Position numbers and translations under genes: made by a program
Source of the DNA: Siphonodentalium dalli
Taxonomy: Eukaryota; Mollusca; Scaphopoda; Gadilida; Siphonodentaliidae
NCBI GenBank assembly: GCA_032622095.1
Contig: CP136061.1
Span: 85,784,324-85,848,323 of the forward strand
Length of the DNA stretch: 64,000 nt
Direction of reading: 5' to 3'
Shown here: in pieces, positions 1-11,888 of the stretch
Position numbering within the stretch: position 1 is the first letter of the stretch
Layout: each line of letters starts with the position of its first letter
Notes under the pieces: model-generated
What the model was told of the DNA's origin: nothing
What the model saw: only the letters and a program-made list of their open reading frames with translations
Database searches by the model: none

Positions 1-1530
1 AGTTTGCTGAACAGATTTTTGTTAAAACTGACTGTGACCTTAAGGCCCATTTTGGGCTACCATAATCTCAAATTGCACTTGATATCGGTAAATTAGCTGC
101 ATGTAAATGTGCGCGGTCATATGCGTAGGTATGGCCTTGTGTATGTGTGATCGTGTATGCATTTATGTAGCTATTTGCTATCTCCAAACATACATGTATT
201 ATAGGATCATAATACCTACAACCAACATTCTGGGCACATAAATTGACAAATGTAATTTTGTTTTCATATTATTGCTGAATATACTTCAAAACTGGCCAAG
301 GTTGAAATTCATTGTTTATAATCAGTACATGCTGGGCAAACAGACTAGATTCTATTGTGCACCATAAATCTCACCAAACGGTCAGTTTTGTGTATAATTT
401 TTTTTTATAACCGAGTTTCGGACTGAGCCATTTATTTAGCTCCACAACTTTATATACACCTTTCTATTAATTATGGTTGTATATCTAGTGCTGCTTCCAA
501 AGAATAAATTGACTAATGTAATTTTGTTTTCATATTATTGCTGAAATTTTTTCATATTGGTCACGTGAAGGAATTTATTTTATAAACCATCTGAGTTTGC
601 TGAAAAGATTTTTGTTAAAACTGACTGTGACCTTAAGGCCCATTTTGGGCTACCATAATCTCAAATTGCACTTGATATAGGTAAATTAGCTGCATGTAAA
701 TGTGCGCGGTCATATTCGTAGGTATGACCTTGTGTATGTGTGATCGTGTATGCATTTATGTAGCTATTTGCTATCTCCAAACATACATGTATTATAGGAT
801 CATAATACCTACAACCAACATTCTGGGCACATAAATTGACAAATGTAATTTTGTTTTCATATTATTGCTGAATATACTTCAAAACTGGCCAAGGTTGAAA
901 TTCATTGTTTATAACCAGTACACGCTGGGTAAACAGACTAGATTCTGTTGTGCACCATAAATCTCACCGAACGGTCAGTTTTGTGTATAGTTTTTTTTTT
1001 ATAACCGAGTTTCGGACTGAGCCATTTATTTAGCTCCACAACTTTATATACACCTTTCTATTAATTATGGTTGTATATCTAGTGCTGCTTCCAAAGAATA
1101 AATTGACAAATGTAATTTTGTTTTCATATTATTGCTGAAAATACTTCAAGACTGGCCAATGGTTGAAATTTATTGTTTATAACCAGTTAATGCTGGGTAA
1201 ACAGACTAGATTCTGTTGTGCACCATAAATCTCGCCGTACGGTCAGTTTCGTGTATAGTTTCCTATAACCGACTGAGCCATTTATTTAGCTCCACAATTT
1301 TATATATACTTTTTTATTAATTATGGTTGTATAACTAATGCTGCTTCCAAAGAATAAATTGACAAATGTTATTTTGTTTTCATATTATTCCTGAAAATAC
1401 TTGAAAACTGGCCAAGGTTGTAATTCATTGTTTATAACCAGTAGACGCTGGGTAAACATACTAGATTATGTTGTGCACCATAAATCTCACCGAACGGTCA
1501 GTATTGTGTATAGTTTCTTACAACCGATTT
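1..1530. repeat. Tandem array, ~592-bp unit with internal ~264-bp subrepeats
   Basis: The block starting AGTTTGCTGAACAGATTTTT at position 1 recurs at about 593, giving a period near 592 bp. A shorter block starting AAATTGACAAATGTAATTTT recurs near 241, 505, 833, 1100 and 1360, so each long unit contains two related subunits of about 260-267 bp. The last copy decays after about 1530. The array is cut by the left window edge, so its full extent is unknown. No coding capacity is evident; the short ORF at 1401-1652 lies in repeat sequence. Confidence 0.9.
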
Positions 1531-1699
1531 ATTTGAACATTATTTCTTGTTTTCCATGTGTTATTATTAATGTTTATATAAGGTTTCATGTGTGTATATG
1601 TATAACTAATCATATATATTTACAAACAATACAATCAACTCTCATGTACTGAATGATTTCGTATTTTTCCGGTTGAAATACCAAAATAACTAGTCTACG

Positions 1700-2090
1700 G
1701 TTATGCCCTGAGTGATCGACCTCTTAATCGGGGCAGAGTTGTGGATGGCTTTTCGGGGTTTGGTTGGGGTGTGGCTTGTTGCCGTTCACCGGAGGGCTCT
1801 CGCTGAGAGCTACCCGATGGATTGCGGCGGGCCATGTTTCCAACTGGGCCCCGAGGGGCTGCCCATGGTTCTGCTTTGGTTGGGGGTCGATTGCTTTGGC
1901 CATTACTGTATATGTGACATATTTGTTTTTTGGGGTTTATTTTACCATAGTTTTAACACCACAATGGTTTGCTTTTGTGGACACTCCTGTGTTCAACAAT
2001 TTTGTGTGGCACCAACATCATAATAATATTTACACTGCCATGTTAGTAATCCCTTTGAAGTATCCTGTTAAATTCAATTGCAACACATGA
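1700..2090 (+). other. GC-rich island with overlapping open frames, unidentified
   Basis: From about 1700 to 1910 the composition changes sharply to GC-rich inside AT-rich DNA. Two overlapping open frames cross it (1712-2023 and 1764-2090). The second reads into a hydrophobic stretch, ALAITVYVTYLFFGVYFTIV, that would suit a membrane helix. I do not recognise a family with confidence. It could be an exon remnant of a membrane protein or part of an uncharacterised repeat. No clear splice sites decide the matter. Confidence 0.2.
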
Positions 2091-3149
2091 TATATTTATT
2101 ATGTTGCCTATATACTTCTGACCTAATTTAACTTACGAAAAATATATACAGTGCCACTTTTGTGTACTACAGGAGACCAAATTCTCACTTATAGTAACAA
2201 TAAAAATATATGTAATTTTGTTTTAAATTCGTGTGTGGCAATTCCATTTGTGTTCCGTCAACCATGTTCAGCTTGAATAGTTACTTTCTATGAACTTACT
2301 TTATCTCCGACAATTCCATTTGTGTTGCTTCAACCATTTTCAGCTTAAATATTCACTTTTATTGACGTCCAGTATTTTGGACATCAGCTTTACCCGATTA
2401 TACAATAATGTTTATTTCTGATGCCCCAAAACAGACGTGTGTGCATGTCGACCAATCGCTGCTCTTAATGACATATGGGTCAACAAACACGTGACCCTAT
2501 GTATATAATTTGCATATTTATACATGACACGTGTCTGACCTTTGCGCTCAAAGTTACTCTGAACCAATAGCTACGGAGCTTTATCTGGGTTATCATTAAA
2601 ATATTCATAAGTGACTCACACGTGATAAATTAGTTTAACTGTTTACTACTGTGCGTATCTGGGGCACCGTATAGTTTGACCTGCTTCTGCAAATACACAT
2701 TGGATTAAACATAGTATCTATATTATCTCAATTTGGCGAACATTATTTTGTTAATACTGATAGAATATCGAGTTTTCACTCGCTCGTACATATATCGCAT
2801 AACATAAATTACTTAAATTATAACTCATGCTTAAATTAAAATGTTGTACCGGGATACACACAGGATTCGAGTACACTTTTCACCTTGACCTAAATAGTAT
2901 ATATATATTTTTTTTGCTTTCTTTTCTCTCAGAATACAAATAAAGACTAACTATATGCACTATAAATGTACAGCCTAAATATTAAATCGTACTCTCTTTC
3001 TTTCTTGATATCATTAACTATTATCTTTTAATCCTGTGTGTACCCCGAAATAGCTCATTTCGCTCCACCTCATTTTACACAGCGCTTTACTCGGATCCAT
3101 ACAATCCACCTGTCTCGAAAGTAGGTAACTGGTTTAACAAATTCTTAAC
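2091..3149. other. AT-rich spacer, no gene seen
   Basis: No supported gene. A short direct repeat of about 72 bp is visible near 2239 and 2311 (AATTCCATTTGTGTT followed by CAACCAT and TTCAGCTT). The rest is simple AT-rich sequence with scattered CACGTG-like words near 2490-2620. Confidence 0.5.
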
Positions 3150-4686
3150 GTAGGTAACTTGTTTTACAAATTCTTCACAAACCATAGAAGAGACGCGCTC
3201 AAACTTATCTACCGACTTAAATCGTATCACACACTGGGCAAAACAATGGGTAGTGACATTTAATCCTGACAAAACAAAAGCAATGTTGTTTTCTTATAGA
3301 TCGAACAGAGCAGAAGCTATTTTATCTGAAAATCCCACGACATTGAAATTCAACGGCGCTGACATCGAAATTGTTACATCACATCAACATTTGGGCATCG
3401 TCATTCAGTCTAATATGAATTGGGACATTCAAATTGCAAATATGTGTAAGAAAGTTGCATCTCGACTGGCCCAGCTGAGAAAGATGAAATATACTTTAAA
3501 TAGACGTACTTTAGATTTGATGAATAATACATTTGTTTTACCATTAATGGACTATGGTGATATCATATGGGATAATGCACCAGCATACCTCCTTAAAAAA
3601 CCTGGACGATCTACATTATGATGCAGCACGAATTGTTAGTGGCCTTGCCAAATCTGTCTCAAACATAAATTACTACGTGAACTCAGAGGGAACACCCTTT
3701 CACAACGTCGAGCATGGCACAAGTTACGACTTACATACCGAATAATGACACGAAACGCACCCCTATATATATTGGATAAATTTCCCGCAACAACAGGAGA
3801 AATAACTAAACAGAGATATGAATTCAGAAACCCTAATTACGTTCGAAATTTTACACCCGGTTCTCAACACACAAACTGTAGTTTCTTCCTACATTGGTTT
3901 CGATTTGGAATAGTTTGGATAAAGTAGCTCAACAATGTACCTCGATCTCCATATTCTCAAATATTGTAAACCCCCTGTTGAAGACATTGATACCACCAAA
4001 CTCATATTGTATAGGAAGAAGAAGAGATAACATTTTACTATGTAGACTCCGAAACAGATGTAGTGATTTAAACGGAGACAAGCTCAACAATTATTTAACA
4101 AAAAATCCTAAATGTAGCTGTGGATACAAAGTCGAAGATGCTGATCACTTTCTGTGTACTTGTCCTTTTTACTTAAATGAAAGAGCTATAATGGAAGAAA
4201 AAATAGCTGGCATTGGACTACATATTGTCCACTCTGCAGATTTACTTTGCGGATCACCACTGATTTCCTATAAAGAAAACTGTATTCTCTTCACAGCTGT
4301 ACAGAAATACATCATATCGTCTCACCGTTTTTGTAATGAGAATATCGATTGGAATAGTAGACCACCAAATGATTCTATATAACCAAATTTATTACCTGCA
4401 TACTCTACGATGATTCAATTACCTTACCATATATCCTGAACCAGCCTGATGTGTATATAAACAAAGATTTACTTTTGTAGGAACATTCAACAATCCGCAT
4501 TAAATTTATGTTCGTGTCTTTATATTAGGGGAGAGGAGCGTTTTCTAAGTTGAAATAACTTGTGCTCCGATCCCCATTGTACTCCCATCAGATGCCATAT
4601 GTTTATGTTATTACAGCTTGTGTATTATTACTTATAATATGTTAATGTATGGGATGTTCAATAAAATATGGAATGAATGAAAAAAA
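3150..4686 (+). pseudogene. Decayed non-LTR (LINE) retrotransposon, 3' part of the reverse transcriptase ORF
   Basis: Translated segments in successive frames give the C-terminal half of a LINE polyprotein. The thumb-side blocks include DLNRITHWAKQWVVTFNPDK from about 3211, the block HQHLGIVIQSNMNW, and MDYGDIIWDNAPAYL. Near 4050-4200 there is the terminal cysteine/histidine module NPKCSCGYKVEDADHFLCTC. The frame shifts near 3590, 3680 and 3900, so the gene is dead. The catalytic YADD part is absent, as expected for a 5'-truncated insertion. The 3' end has AATAAA followed by a GAATG/A-rich tail near 4655-4690. Family level (jockey/CR1/L2-like) is uncertain. In life the protein would nick target DNA and prime reverse transcription of its own RNA. 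Confidence 0.88.
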
Positions 4687-4699
4687 CATTTACTGAAAT

Positions 4700-5620
4700 T
4701 TGGGCTCCTGATTGGATGGATACCTGTAGGTCGGCATCTATATAAAAGATTTAATTAAATTTGGGCTCATGATTGGGATTTAAGAGCATGGAGCTGGCCC
4801 AACAATCGCCGCAAGCATGATAAAACCACACAGCACCCGTGCCAAACTTTAAAGTTCTCTCAGACTGTACACATTTGACTTCAAAATATAGGCACTGTCT
4901 GAACACAAACAATTTGGTCATTTGAAAGGGATTTTGGGCTCAGTGCAGAGGAGGTGAATATTTGTGTTTCTTAACAGTTACATTGGTATTTTTAACTTGC
5001 ATTGGGCTCTGCAACACATACATATACATGTATGTGTTTAGCTCCAGTACTTTTATGTGTTTCTGAATATGTTTGCATCAATATAAAAGTTTGGACTCGC
5101 AGTGGGATTTAAGGACAAACAGCCAGCCCGAAATCTACAGCATCTATGGTAAATCATATAGAACTGTGCCTTTAAAATCATATTTCTGAGTCAGTGTTCT
5201 CTCAGACTTTACTCATTCTGGAACTTATTCCATATTTGTATTTAGTCTAAGACAGGAAATCAACAAAACATATTGGGCACCTGAAAGGGATTTTGGGCTC
5301 AGGGTGGGGACTATGGGTTTTTTAATAGGCATTTTTTAATTTGGCCCTGTGATCCATTATGTATGTTTCAGCACAGTACTTATACTGTTTCTGGAAAGTT
5401 CTGCATCTACATGCAAAAGTGTGGGCCTCTCGGTAGGATTTAAGGATATGAAGACGAGTCAACACCCATGGCACCCATGATAAAACCATACAGCACCCGT
5501 AATTTTTATGGGTTAGAGTTCTCTCAAGACTATGCCAATTCTGACAATTAATCCACATTTGACTTTAGAATATATGGAGGCAATGGGAAAATTTATATGC
5601 ATGTACATGTAGCATTCCCT
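4700..5620. repeat. Diverged tandem repeat, ~340-bp unit, about 2.7 copies
   Basis: Three related blocks begin near 4750, 5090 and 5420. Each has a TTTGGGCTC/TTTGGACTC start, GGGATTTAAG, a CAGCACCCGT-like word, GTTCTCTCAGACT and GAAAGGGATTTTGGGCTC in the same order. The third copy fades near 5620. No coding capacity is seen. Confidence 0.75.
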
Positions 5621-6429
5621 ACAAATGCATGTACATGCATTTTCATTGTAAATGGTCAGTATTTAAATTGCATCGGAAATGGCGATGCGAATCCAGTTAA
5701 ATTCAGCTCTGGTTGTTTTTACGTACATGTATGTTTGTCGTCGTTGTTGGTCGTCATGTTAAATTTGTATCATATGGAAATTTCGGTCTGGAACATGGGA
5801 TGCAGTTGGATATTTGAAACCCTGTCACAAAGAACCTTTAGCCATGTTGTTGTCCAATGGACACCCCCAAACCACATCCATGTACACAATACAATTTAAC
5901 ATAGCCATACGACACTGTGATGGCTGCAGCCCCCCCAAATATCTTAAAAGCTCAATTTTTAAAAATGCTGCTCCACTTATCAGAATTGATTGATTACCTA
6001 AAAAGAATGCTGACCGCAGTTAACTATAGTACAACATTGTCCAAAACCTGTTACATGTATTTATCAACATTTTGGTTCATCTATATTTTGCCAGCTCGTC
6101 AGAAAACCACTTGATTTTAAATTTATCTTCATACACAATTTGGTCCGAGACCGTTTGCTTGATAACCTTTTAATGGGCCACTAAAAATTATCGGTGGTGA
6201 AATTAATAGATTTCAAAAATCAATATCCGATCACTCTGAACTTTTGATGGGTGAGCTCGACTCAAATTGACTGCATTGATTCCCAAGTCACTGCATTTAA
6301 TTTGAATGCTGACCTGACTCTTAGCCGTTTACAACATGGTCAAAATTGCTTTTGTTTGAAGCTTTGATATGGGGACCATTGAATCAGATTAAGTATCTGT
6401 AATTGCTTAATTCATGAAGACATTTGTGT
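5621..6429. other. Non-coding spacer
   Basis: No gene is supported. Several ATGTACATG palindromic words occur near 5600-5640 and 5730. The open frames at 5597-5899 and 5917-6114 have no recognisable domain and no splice or codon-use support. Confidence 0.5.
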
Positions 6430-6636
6430 GTGACTAAATCAACTTACATGTAATCAAGGTACATGCATACTTAAAGTACTACAATGTAGTAATTGACCAC
6501 ATCTAACATGGTGTCACCCTGGTAATACTGCGGTATTACACCTTGGTAACTTCCAACACTGTGTTGATGTTACCGCTTCAACACTACTAGTACATGTATC
6601 TGTGTAACATAAAGGCATGGATGGCCTTTATTAATA
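6430..6636. repeat. Dispersed repeat fragment, same family as 28930-29180
   Basis: It shares AATTGACCAC, GTGGTGT, GTAATACTGC, CTCCAACAC-like and GTTACCGCTT words in the same order with 28950-29040, ending in GGCATGGATGGCCTTT-like sequence. A reverse-oriented relative lies near 25200-25400. Confidence 0.6.
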
Positions 6637-6671
6637 TCTACTATATATTTTGAGACTTCCCTATATATGTG

Positions 6672-6726
<55 letters not shown>

Positions 6727-7408
6727 ACTTTATAGAATCGAAAACGGCTGCACCGATCGAGACCAAACTTCCCATCTAAGGGTAAAAACCCACGGGAATG
6801 GTCGTCGCGGCGTTTTGGAGAAGCTCCGACCACCCGTTCTTCACTCCCAGTCACAAAAACGGCACTGTGGAGTTAATCGCGTTGATAGTTAAAGAGCGTT
6901 CGTATCTGCAGTGTCGTTGATAAAGAGCGTATGCGTGTAATGTGGTTCTTACGTCTGGGTCCGGTGTGAGCGTGACTGTATCCAGACATGAGTGTGTTGT
7001 GTGATTCTTACGTACTTAGGGCTTCCTAGGAACGAGGGAGATTTTCATCGGGTCACTTTTTTCCGCCCGAGGTGATCTTAACCTTGAAACGGGTACCCAC
7101 AAATGATATATATGTCTGTGTCCTTTATAGACTCGAACCGATTGAGCTCAAACTTGCTACCTACGGGAAGTGTCATGGACGGGTTAAATTGTGACCCCGA
7201 TCTGACCTTGACCTTGAAAATGATCAATTCAAGGTCAAGTCGTGTAAAAGTGAAAAACAAAAAATTAAGCTAAAAAATTAAAAAGGCACAATTAACTCAT
7301 TGAAAAACATAAAAATTAAATTAAAAAATTCATTAAAAAAATTAATTAGAAAAATTAAAAATTGTCATGTTTCTGACGATTGCCGCCAGTGGCGGGCTAA
7401 CCTGCTAG
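6637..7408 (+). mobile_element. Non-autonomous Helitron, complete (H1)
   Basis: It starts with TCTACTATATATTTTG immediately after an A and ends with CTAG at 7405-7408 followed by T, the hallmark termini of Helitrons (5' TC, 3' CTRR, A/T target). Just before the end is the hairpin CCGCCAGTGGCGG at about 7384-7396. No Rep/helicase ORF is present, so mobilisation would need an autonomous partner. It contains a (TA)n tract at about 6676-6722. A truncated relative lies at 40252-40900. Confidence 0.85.
6676..6722. repeat. (TA)n microsatellite
   Basis: An uninterrupted TA dinucleotide run inside the 5' part of Helitron H1. The tyrosine-isoleucine ORFs over it are artefacts of the repeat. Confidence 0.95.
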
Positions 7409-8172
7409 TCTATTATATATTTTGAAACTTCTGTCGGTACACATGTACATGTATGTATGTTAAACCTGTACATGTAGACTCGAAAACTGCTTGACGATCC
7501 GACTCAAATTTGGTATGTACATGTACCTGTGGGCCTACCGGTACTTTGATTCGGGGAACAACATGGGCGGGTCCTAATTAATGCACGACTTTGTCCTTGA
7601 TCTTGCTCATATACATGTGCCGGTATCTGGACCTCACCGATCCGACTCATATTTGGTACTGGTATGTACGGTACATGTACATGTAGGCCAAATTTGATAC
7701 CGGGCACAATCTGGTCAGGTCCGATTTCCCGTGGGACCGTGCCCTTGATCTTGACCTCACTCATATTCGCTCATATACATGTATACTCATGTACAGGCAT
7801 GTTTCTGGACCTCGACTGATCCGATTCAAATTTGGTATATACATGTACATGTACTTGTTACCAGGACAATATGGGCGGGTCTAATTTCACATGCGACCGT
7901 GTCCTTGACATTGCTCATTTCCGCTCAGTCATATACATGTACATGTTTCTTGACCAATCCGGGTCAAATTTGGTATGTACTGGTAGGCCTACTTTGATCC
8001 CGGGAACATTATGGGCGGGTCAAATTGCATACGCGGCCATGTCCTTGACCTCGCCCATATAGCCATGTGTCTGGACATTAACCAATTCGACTCAAATAGT
8101 TTTTTTCTTTCTCCTAATACTTTTGAATGGTGTTCCCCAAATAGCCCGGACGAAGTCGGGCACATCAGCAAG
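7409..8172 (+). mobile_element. Non-autonomous Helitron (H2), fused head-to-tail to H1
   Basis: It begins TCTATTATATATTTTG at the exact base after the CTAG of H1. The 3' end has the hairpin GCCCGGACGAAGTCGGGC (8144-8161) followed 11 nt later by terminal CAAG at 8172, a variant of CTRR. Its core is about four diverged copies of a ~160-bp unit containing ATCCGACTCAAATTTGGTA, GGGCGGGTC and GTCCTTGA words. It has no coding capacity. Confidence 0.83.
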
Positions 8173-8240
8173 TCTATTATAAATTTTGGAACTTCTGTCT
8201 GTATATTTGATTACATTACTCGTTGGGTTCATGATGGTAT
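8173..8240 (+). mobile_element. 5' end of a third Helitron (H3), truncated
   Basis: TCTATTATAAATTTTGGAAC follows directly after the H2 terminus, so a third copy begins here in the same orientation. Similarity to the family is lost within about 70 bp and no 3' hairpin follows. Confidence 0.7.
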
Positions 8241-9080
8241 GTAGTTTAATGAAGTAATGTCTCAAATTCCCAATATTTTGTGTTTAAATGAATATTTGAC
8301 AACGCGAATTTGACAGCTTCCGAGTCAGGTTCAAATTTAACGAAGTTGACAATTACTGTTTATTTAAATCAGATTCATCAATCGCTGCCTTTTTCAAACG
8401 ACATGTATGTATTAAACGACTTGGTTCGTGCCAATTAGATACTGAACTACATGTAATTATGGAAAAATAATACTAGTAATATAAATAAAATAATAGACGA
8501 CTATCAAAATCACAGTATTAGATCATGCCATGAATCTCTACTCTCATTCTCAACTCTGACTCTGGGCGTTAGCCAGAGAGTAGAGATTCATGGCATGATC
8601 TATCACAGTAGGCCTATCACTAATTAGTAATTTACTTAAATTAAGTAATTCTCCACTTCAGGTTTAATACACAGGCCTTCTAAACGGTATAATTGAGTGA
8701 TACACAGTCACAATGAGTCGCAAACCAAGGTGCATGTGTATACATGTACACTATAGGTTACTATTAGTTTAAATTTTAGACTGGGAGTGTGACTGGAGCC
8801 AGTGGAGTGTGATTTCTGGGGAAAATACACTCAGACCCACGTGGCACCTTACATGCATAGTGAACGTATTTTTTTTGGAATGGTGTATATTTCCTTAGAA
8901 ATTGGTGATTTCCTATTCTGGAATTTCTTCTCAATTGTGAATAACAGTAGATAACCGAAAATACTATACTACAAATGTATAGCAATACCGGTACTAATCT
9001 GTGTGAGCAGACCTGCAGCATATTGTGACTAAGAGTAGGGTCATATTCATAGTCATAGCAAATTGTTTTGGAATCACAAA
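8241..9080. other. Non-coding spacer
   Basis: AT-rich sequence with no supported gene except the perfect hairpin listed separately. The minus-strand open frame at 8776-9216 (146 codons) overlaps a MITE at its 5' end, shows no recognisable domain, and is treated as chance. Confidence 0.5.
8520..8601. repeat. Perfect 26-bp inverted repeat (hairpin)
   Basis: The arm AGATCATGCCATGAATCTCT and its extension ACTCTC (8520-8545) has an exact reverse complement at 8576-8601, separated by a 30-nt loop that can itself form a small TCTGG/CCAGA stem. It may be a small foldback element or a transcribed hairpin. Confidence 0.85.
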
Positions 9081-9248
9081 TTGAATTGAGCCTGGTTGAA
9101 GTGATATTTTGTGGCGAGTCATACTCGTCTTCGAGCAACTGATGCCATGTTAACATGTATGATGGTGCTATTAACGGTTTGTATATTGAAAGGGTGAAAC
9201 TGCTCGTAAACCTCATTGTACTATTTCACACCAGGTTCTGTTCATAAA
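9081..9248. mobile_element. MITE copy with GAGCCTGGT / ACCAGGTTC inverted termini
   Basis: The left end GAATTGAGCCTGGTTGAA and right end CACCAGGTTCTGTTCATAAA form imperfect terminal inverted repeats. The centre shares GTGGCGAGTCATACTCGTCT with a second copy at 34915-35070. It carries no gene. Confidence 0.75.
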
Positions 9249-9799
9249 TCAAATTCAACAACTGATTCCAATGTAATTTATTTCCATGCAAAATATTTTG
9301 GAACTAAAATTTCTTGTTCAAATGTCAAGTTACATGCTCTTGAGATAAAAAGAATATCATAAATAGGCTGTATAACAGTGTATATCCATTAATTTTCAGC
9401 AAAACATCCACACTGTATTAACTATGATCCGTAGTTGGGTGTGTACTACACATGTACATGTATGTTTATTTAATTTTACTCAGCAGCCTCACCTGCAAGA
9501 TATGTCCTCAGATCATCTCAGAACCAAATATATGGAACTCATAATGGAAGTGTACAAGTTTCTGTCAAAACTTGGCCAAATCACTTGTCTGATTATGACT
9601 CTGCATGTGGATTGTGGAAAGCACGAACAGAATCCACCCGGCCCGCACTATTATTTAGATCTGTACTTTTATTCAATTTGGGGATTTATTCATTAGAGAA
9701 CCTTACCAGAGTAGGGCAGTTACGCATGATATGTACAACGGCCGAGAAAGATGTTTATGATGGCGCCAGCAGCTTTGTGTGAGCCGAGCATTTGTTTTA

Positions 9800-10249
9800 C
9801 ATACATTACATGTATATGGCATGTAAATACTGAGCGATAATCAAACACTCAGGACCATGGCAATTATTTTGGTTGAAAGTTACCCATTCAACACCAAAAC
9901 CCTGAGAGGTGGAGTTTAGCAATGGCTATACCGGTATGTTGTAAACAATTTGGTGCCATTTCTAACAAAAATTCAATTAGTGGGGGCCTACTCGGTGCTG
10001 GGAATTTTGCTTATAAGTTATCACATACATGTACATTGTACATGTACTCTTTACGTACTTGTAATGTTTGTTTTCACAAAATGGCATTTGTTTACATAAC
10101 ACAAGTATATAGAACATAGAATAATTATCATAATATGAATGCATTATTATCTGCAAAACACACTGTGCATGAGCTGTTTGTTTACACACAGCACATAAAT
10201 AGTGAGCAATAAGCAAAACACTTTGGATTTTACTCCTTGCATGACTCAA
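9800..10249. repeat. Dispersed repeat copy related to 28930-30050
   Basis: It shares AGAATAAT-ATCATAATATGAATGC, GCACATAAATAGTGAGC and AAGCAAAACACT words with 29270-29390, and GTATGTTGTAA...ATTTCTAACAAAA with 29510-29560. Block order differs, so it is rearranged. The GTTTGTTTACA and TAGTGAGC blocks occur in both orientations, which makes the family partly foldback. Confidence 0.65.
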
Positions 10250-10500
10250 TCTTTAACCATGGGCTACAAATCGTACCGGTACCTTTGGTTGGATCATTAT
10301 GGAATTTGTCATGGCTATTGACATGTAGATGGGAATGATTCATTGTGAATATTAACATCCATCACAAATTTAATGATGATAAGACACTCCGGCCTGTAGC
10401 CCTGCTAATGAATTAAATTCTGAAATCCAAGATGGCCGCTGGTGACCATGTTTTTTTCCGAATGATCCCAAAATGATTTGTTAACGTTAACATGTCAAAG
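10250..10500. repeat. Foldback pair of the ~155-bp GGGCTACAGGTCGTA family
   Basis: A forward half unit (CATGGGCTAC, TTTGTCATGG, GACATGTAGATGGGAA) is followed by an inverted half (CATCCATCACAAATTTAATG, GGCCTGTAGCCC, CCAAGATGGCCGC, ACCATG). It belongs to the family tandemly arrayed at 25718-27240. Confidence 0.7.
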
Positions 10501-10544
10501 TAAACAGCCATAAAAGTACATTTCAGGGCTCGCAAATTACGTTT

Positions 10545-11665
10545 TAGTATAGTCATATTAGACCCTTTCTATATTAAATACTCATTGATGAGTAGTTGCC
10601 TTATTAAGCCTTCCTATATTAAATATTCATTGACGAGTAGTTACCTTATTGACCATTTCTATATTAAATACTCATTGACGAGTAGTTACCTTATTGACCT
10701 TTCTATGTTAAATACTCATGGACGAGTATTTACCGTATTAATCCTTTCTATATTAAATACTCATTGACGAGTAGTTACCTTATTGACCATGTCTATATTA
10801 AATACCCATTGACGAGTAGTTACCTTATTAACCATTTCTATATTAGATACTCATTGACGAGTAGTTACCTTATTGACCCTTTTTATATTAAATACTCATT
10901 GGCGAGTAGTTACCTTATTAAACATTTCTACTATATTAAATACTCATTGACGAGTAGTTACCGTATTGACCTTTCTATGCTAAATAATCATTGGCGAGTA
11001 GTTACCTTATTGACCCTTTTTAAATTAAATACTTATTGGCGAGTAGTTACCTTATTAAACATTTATATATTAAATACTCATTGGTGAGTAGTTACCTTAT
11101 TGACCCTGTATATATTAAATACTCATTGGCGAGTAGTTACCTTATTAACCATTTCTATGTTAAATAATCATTGACGAGTAGTTACCTTATTGAGCCTGTA
11201 TATATTAAATACAAATTGACGAGTAGTTACCTTATTAACTAATACTCATTGATGGGTAGTTATCTCATTAACCCTTTCTATGCTAAATACTCATTGACGA
11301 GTACTTACCTTATTAACAACGTTCTATACTGAATACTTATTGACGTGTATTTGCCTTATTGAACCTTTCTATACCAAATACGTATTGACGAGTATTTACC
11401 TTATCAACCTTTCTATATTAAACAATCATTGATGAGTAGTTACCTTATTAATTAATACTCATTGACGAGTAGTTACAACAGGAGATGTTTAGATAATAAG
11501 TTTAACAGTATAATACAACAGTTTAACCCTTGCTATACTAAATACACATTGCCGAGTAGTTAACATGTGACATGTTCAGAAAATAAGTTCAACTTTATAA
11601 TACAACAGGTTAACCCTTTCTATATTATCACTCGTTGACGAGTAGTTACCATAGGACACGTTCAG
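10545..11665. repeat. 43-bp minisatellite, about 25 copies
   Basis: The consensus contains ATTAAATACTCATTGACGAG followed by TAGTTACCTTATTGACC and TTTCTAT. Copies are regular to about 11470, then spaced more widely with inserted AACAGG-type sequence to about 11665. The open frames at 10585-10767 and 10764-11087 only translate the repeat. Confidence 0.93.
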
Positions 11666-11888
11666 ATAATTAGTTTAACAAATGACCATATAGGTCTTTT
11701 TGTTGAAATTATTATCTGCATATTTCCCACCAAGGAATATGAATTATTTTGCACTTTTATTATCTTTTCGCTTGTCTGTGGTCTGGTTTATTACTTGAAT
11801 ATCTCTCCAAATTGATAATAGAACATTCCAATGTATACTTTTGTAACTGGATGGGAGAATCCATTCAATATATGAAGGGTTAACTAAC
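11666..11888 (-). other. Presumed intron sequence after the PC-esterase exon
   Basis: On the minus strand the exon ending at 11889 is followed by a GTTAGT donor (11888-11883). The next bases are AT-rich with no recognisable continuation of the coding sequence. Confidence 0.5.

Noticed and set aside
6570-6892. Open frames with long YIYIYI runs on both strands
   Set aside because: They translate the (TA)n microsatellite.
8776-9216. 146-codon minus-strand frame as a gene or next exon of the PC-esterase
   Set aside because: Its start lies in a MITE, and no PC-esterase C-terminal motif or splice acceptor fits.
10585-11087. Frames of 60 and 107 codons repeating SSYLIDHFYIKYSLT
   Set aside because: They are the 43-bp minisatellite, which stays open in one frame by chance; no start context or splice signal.
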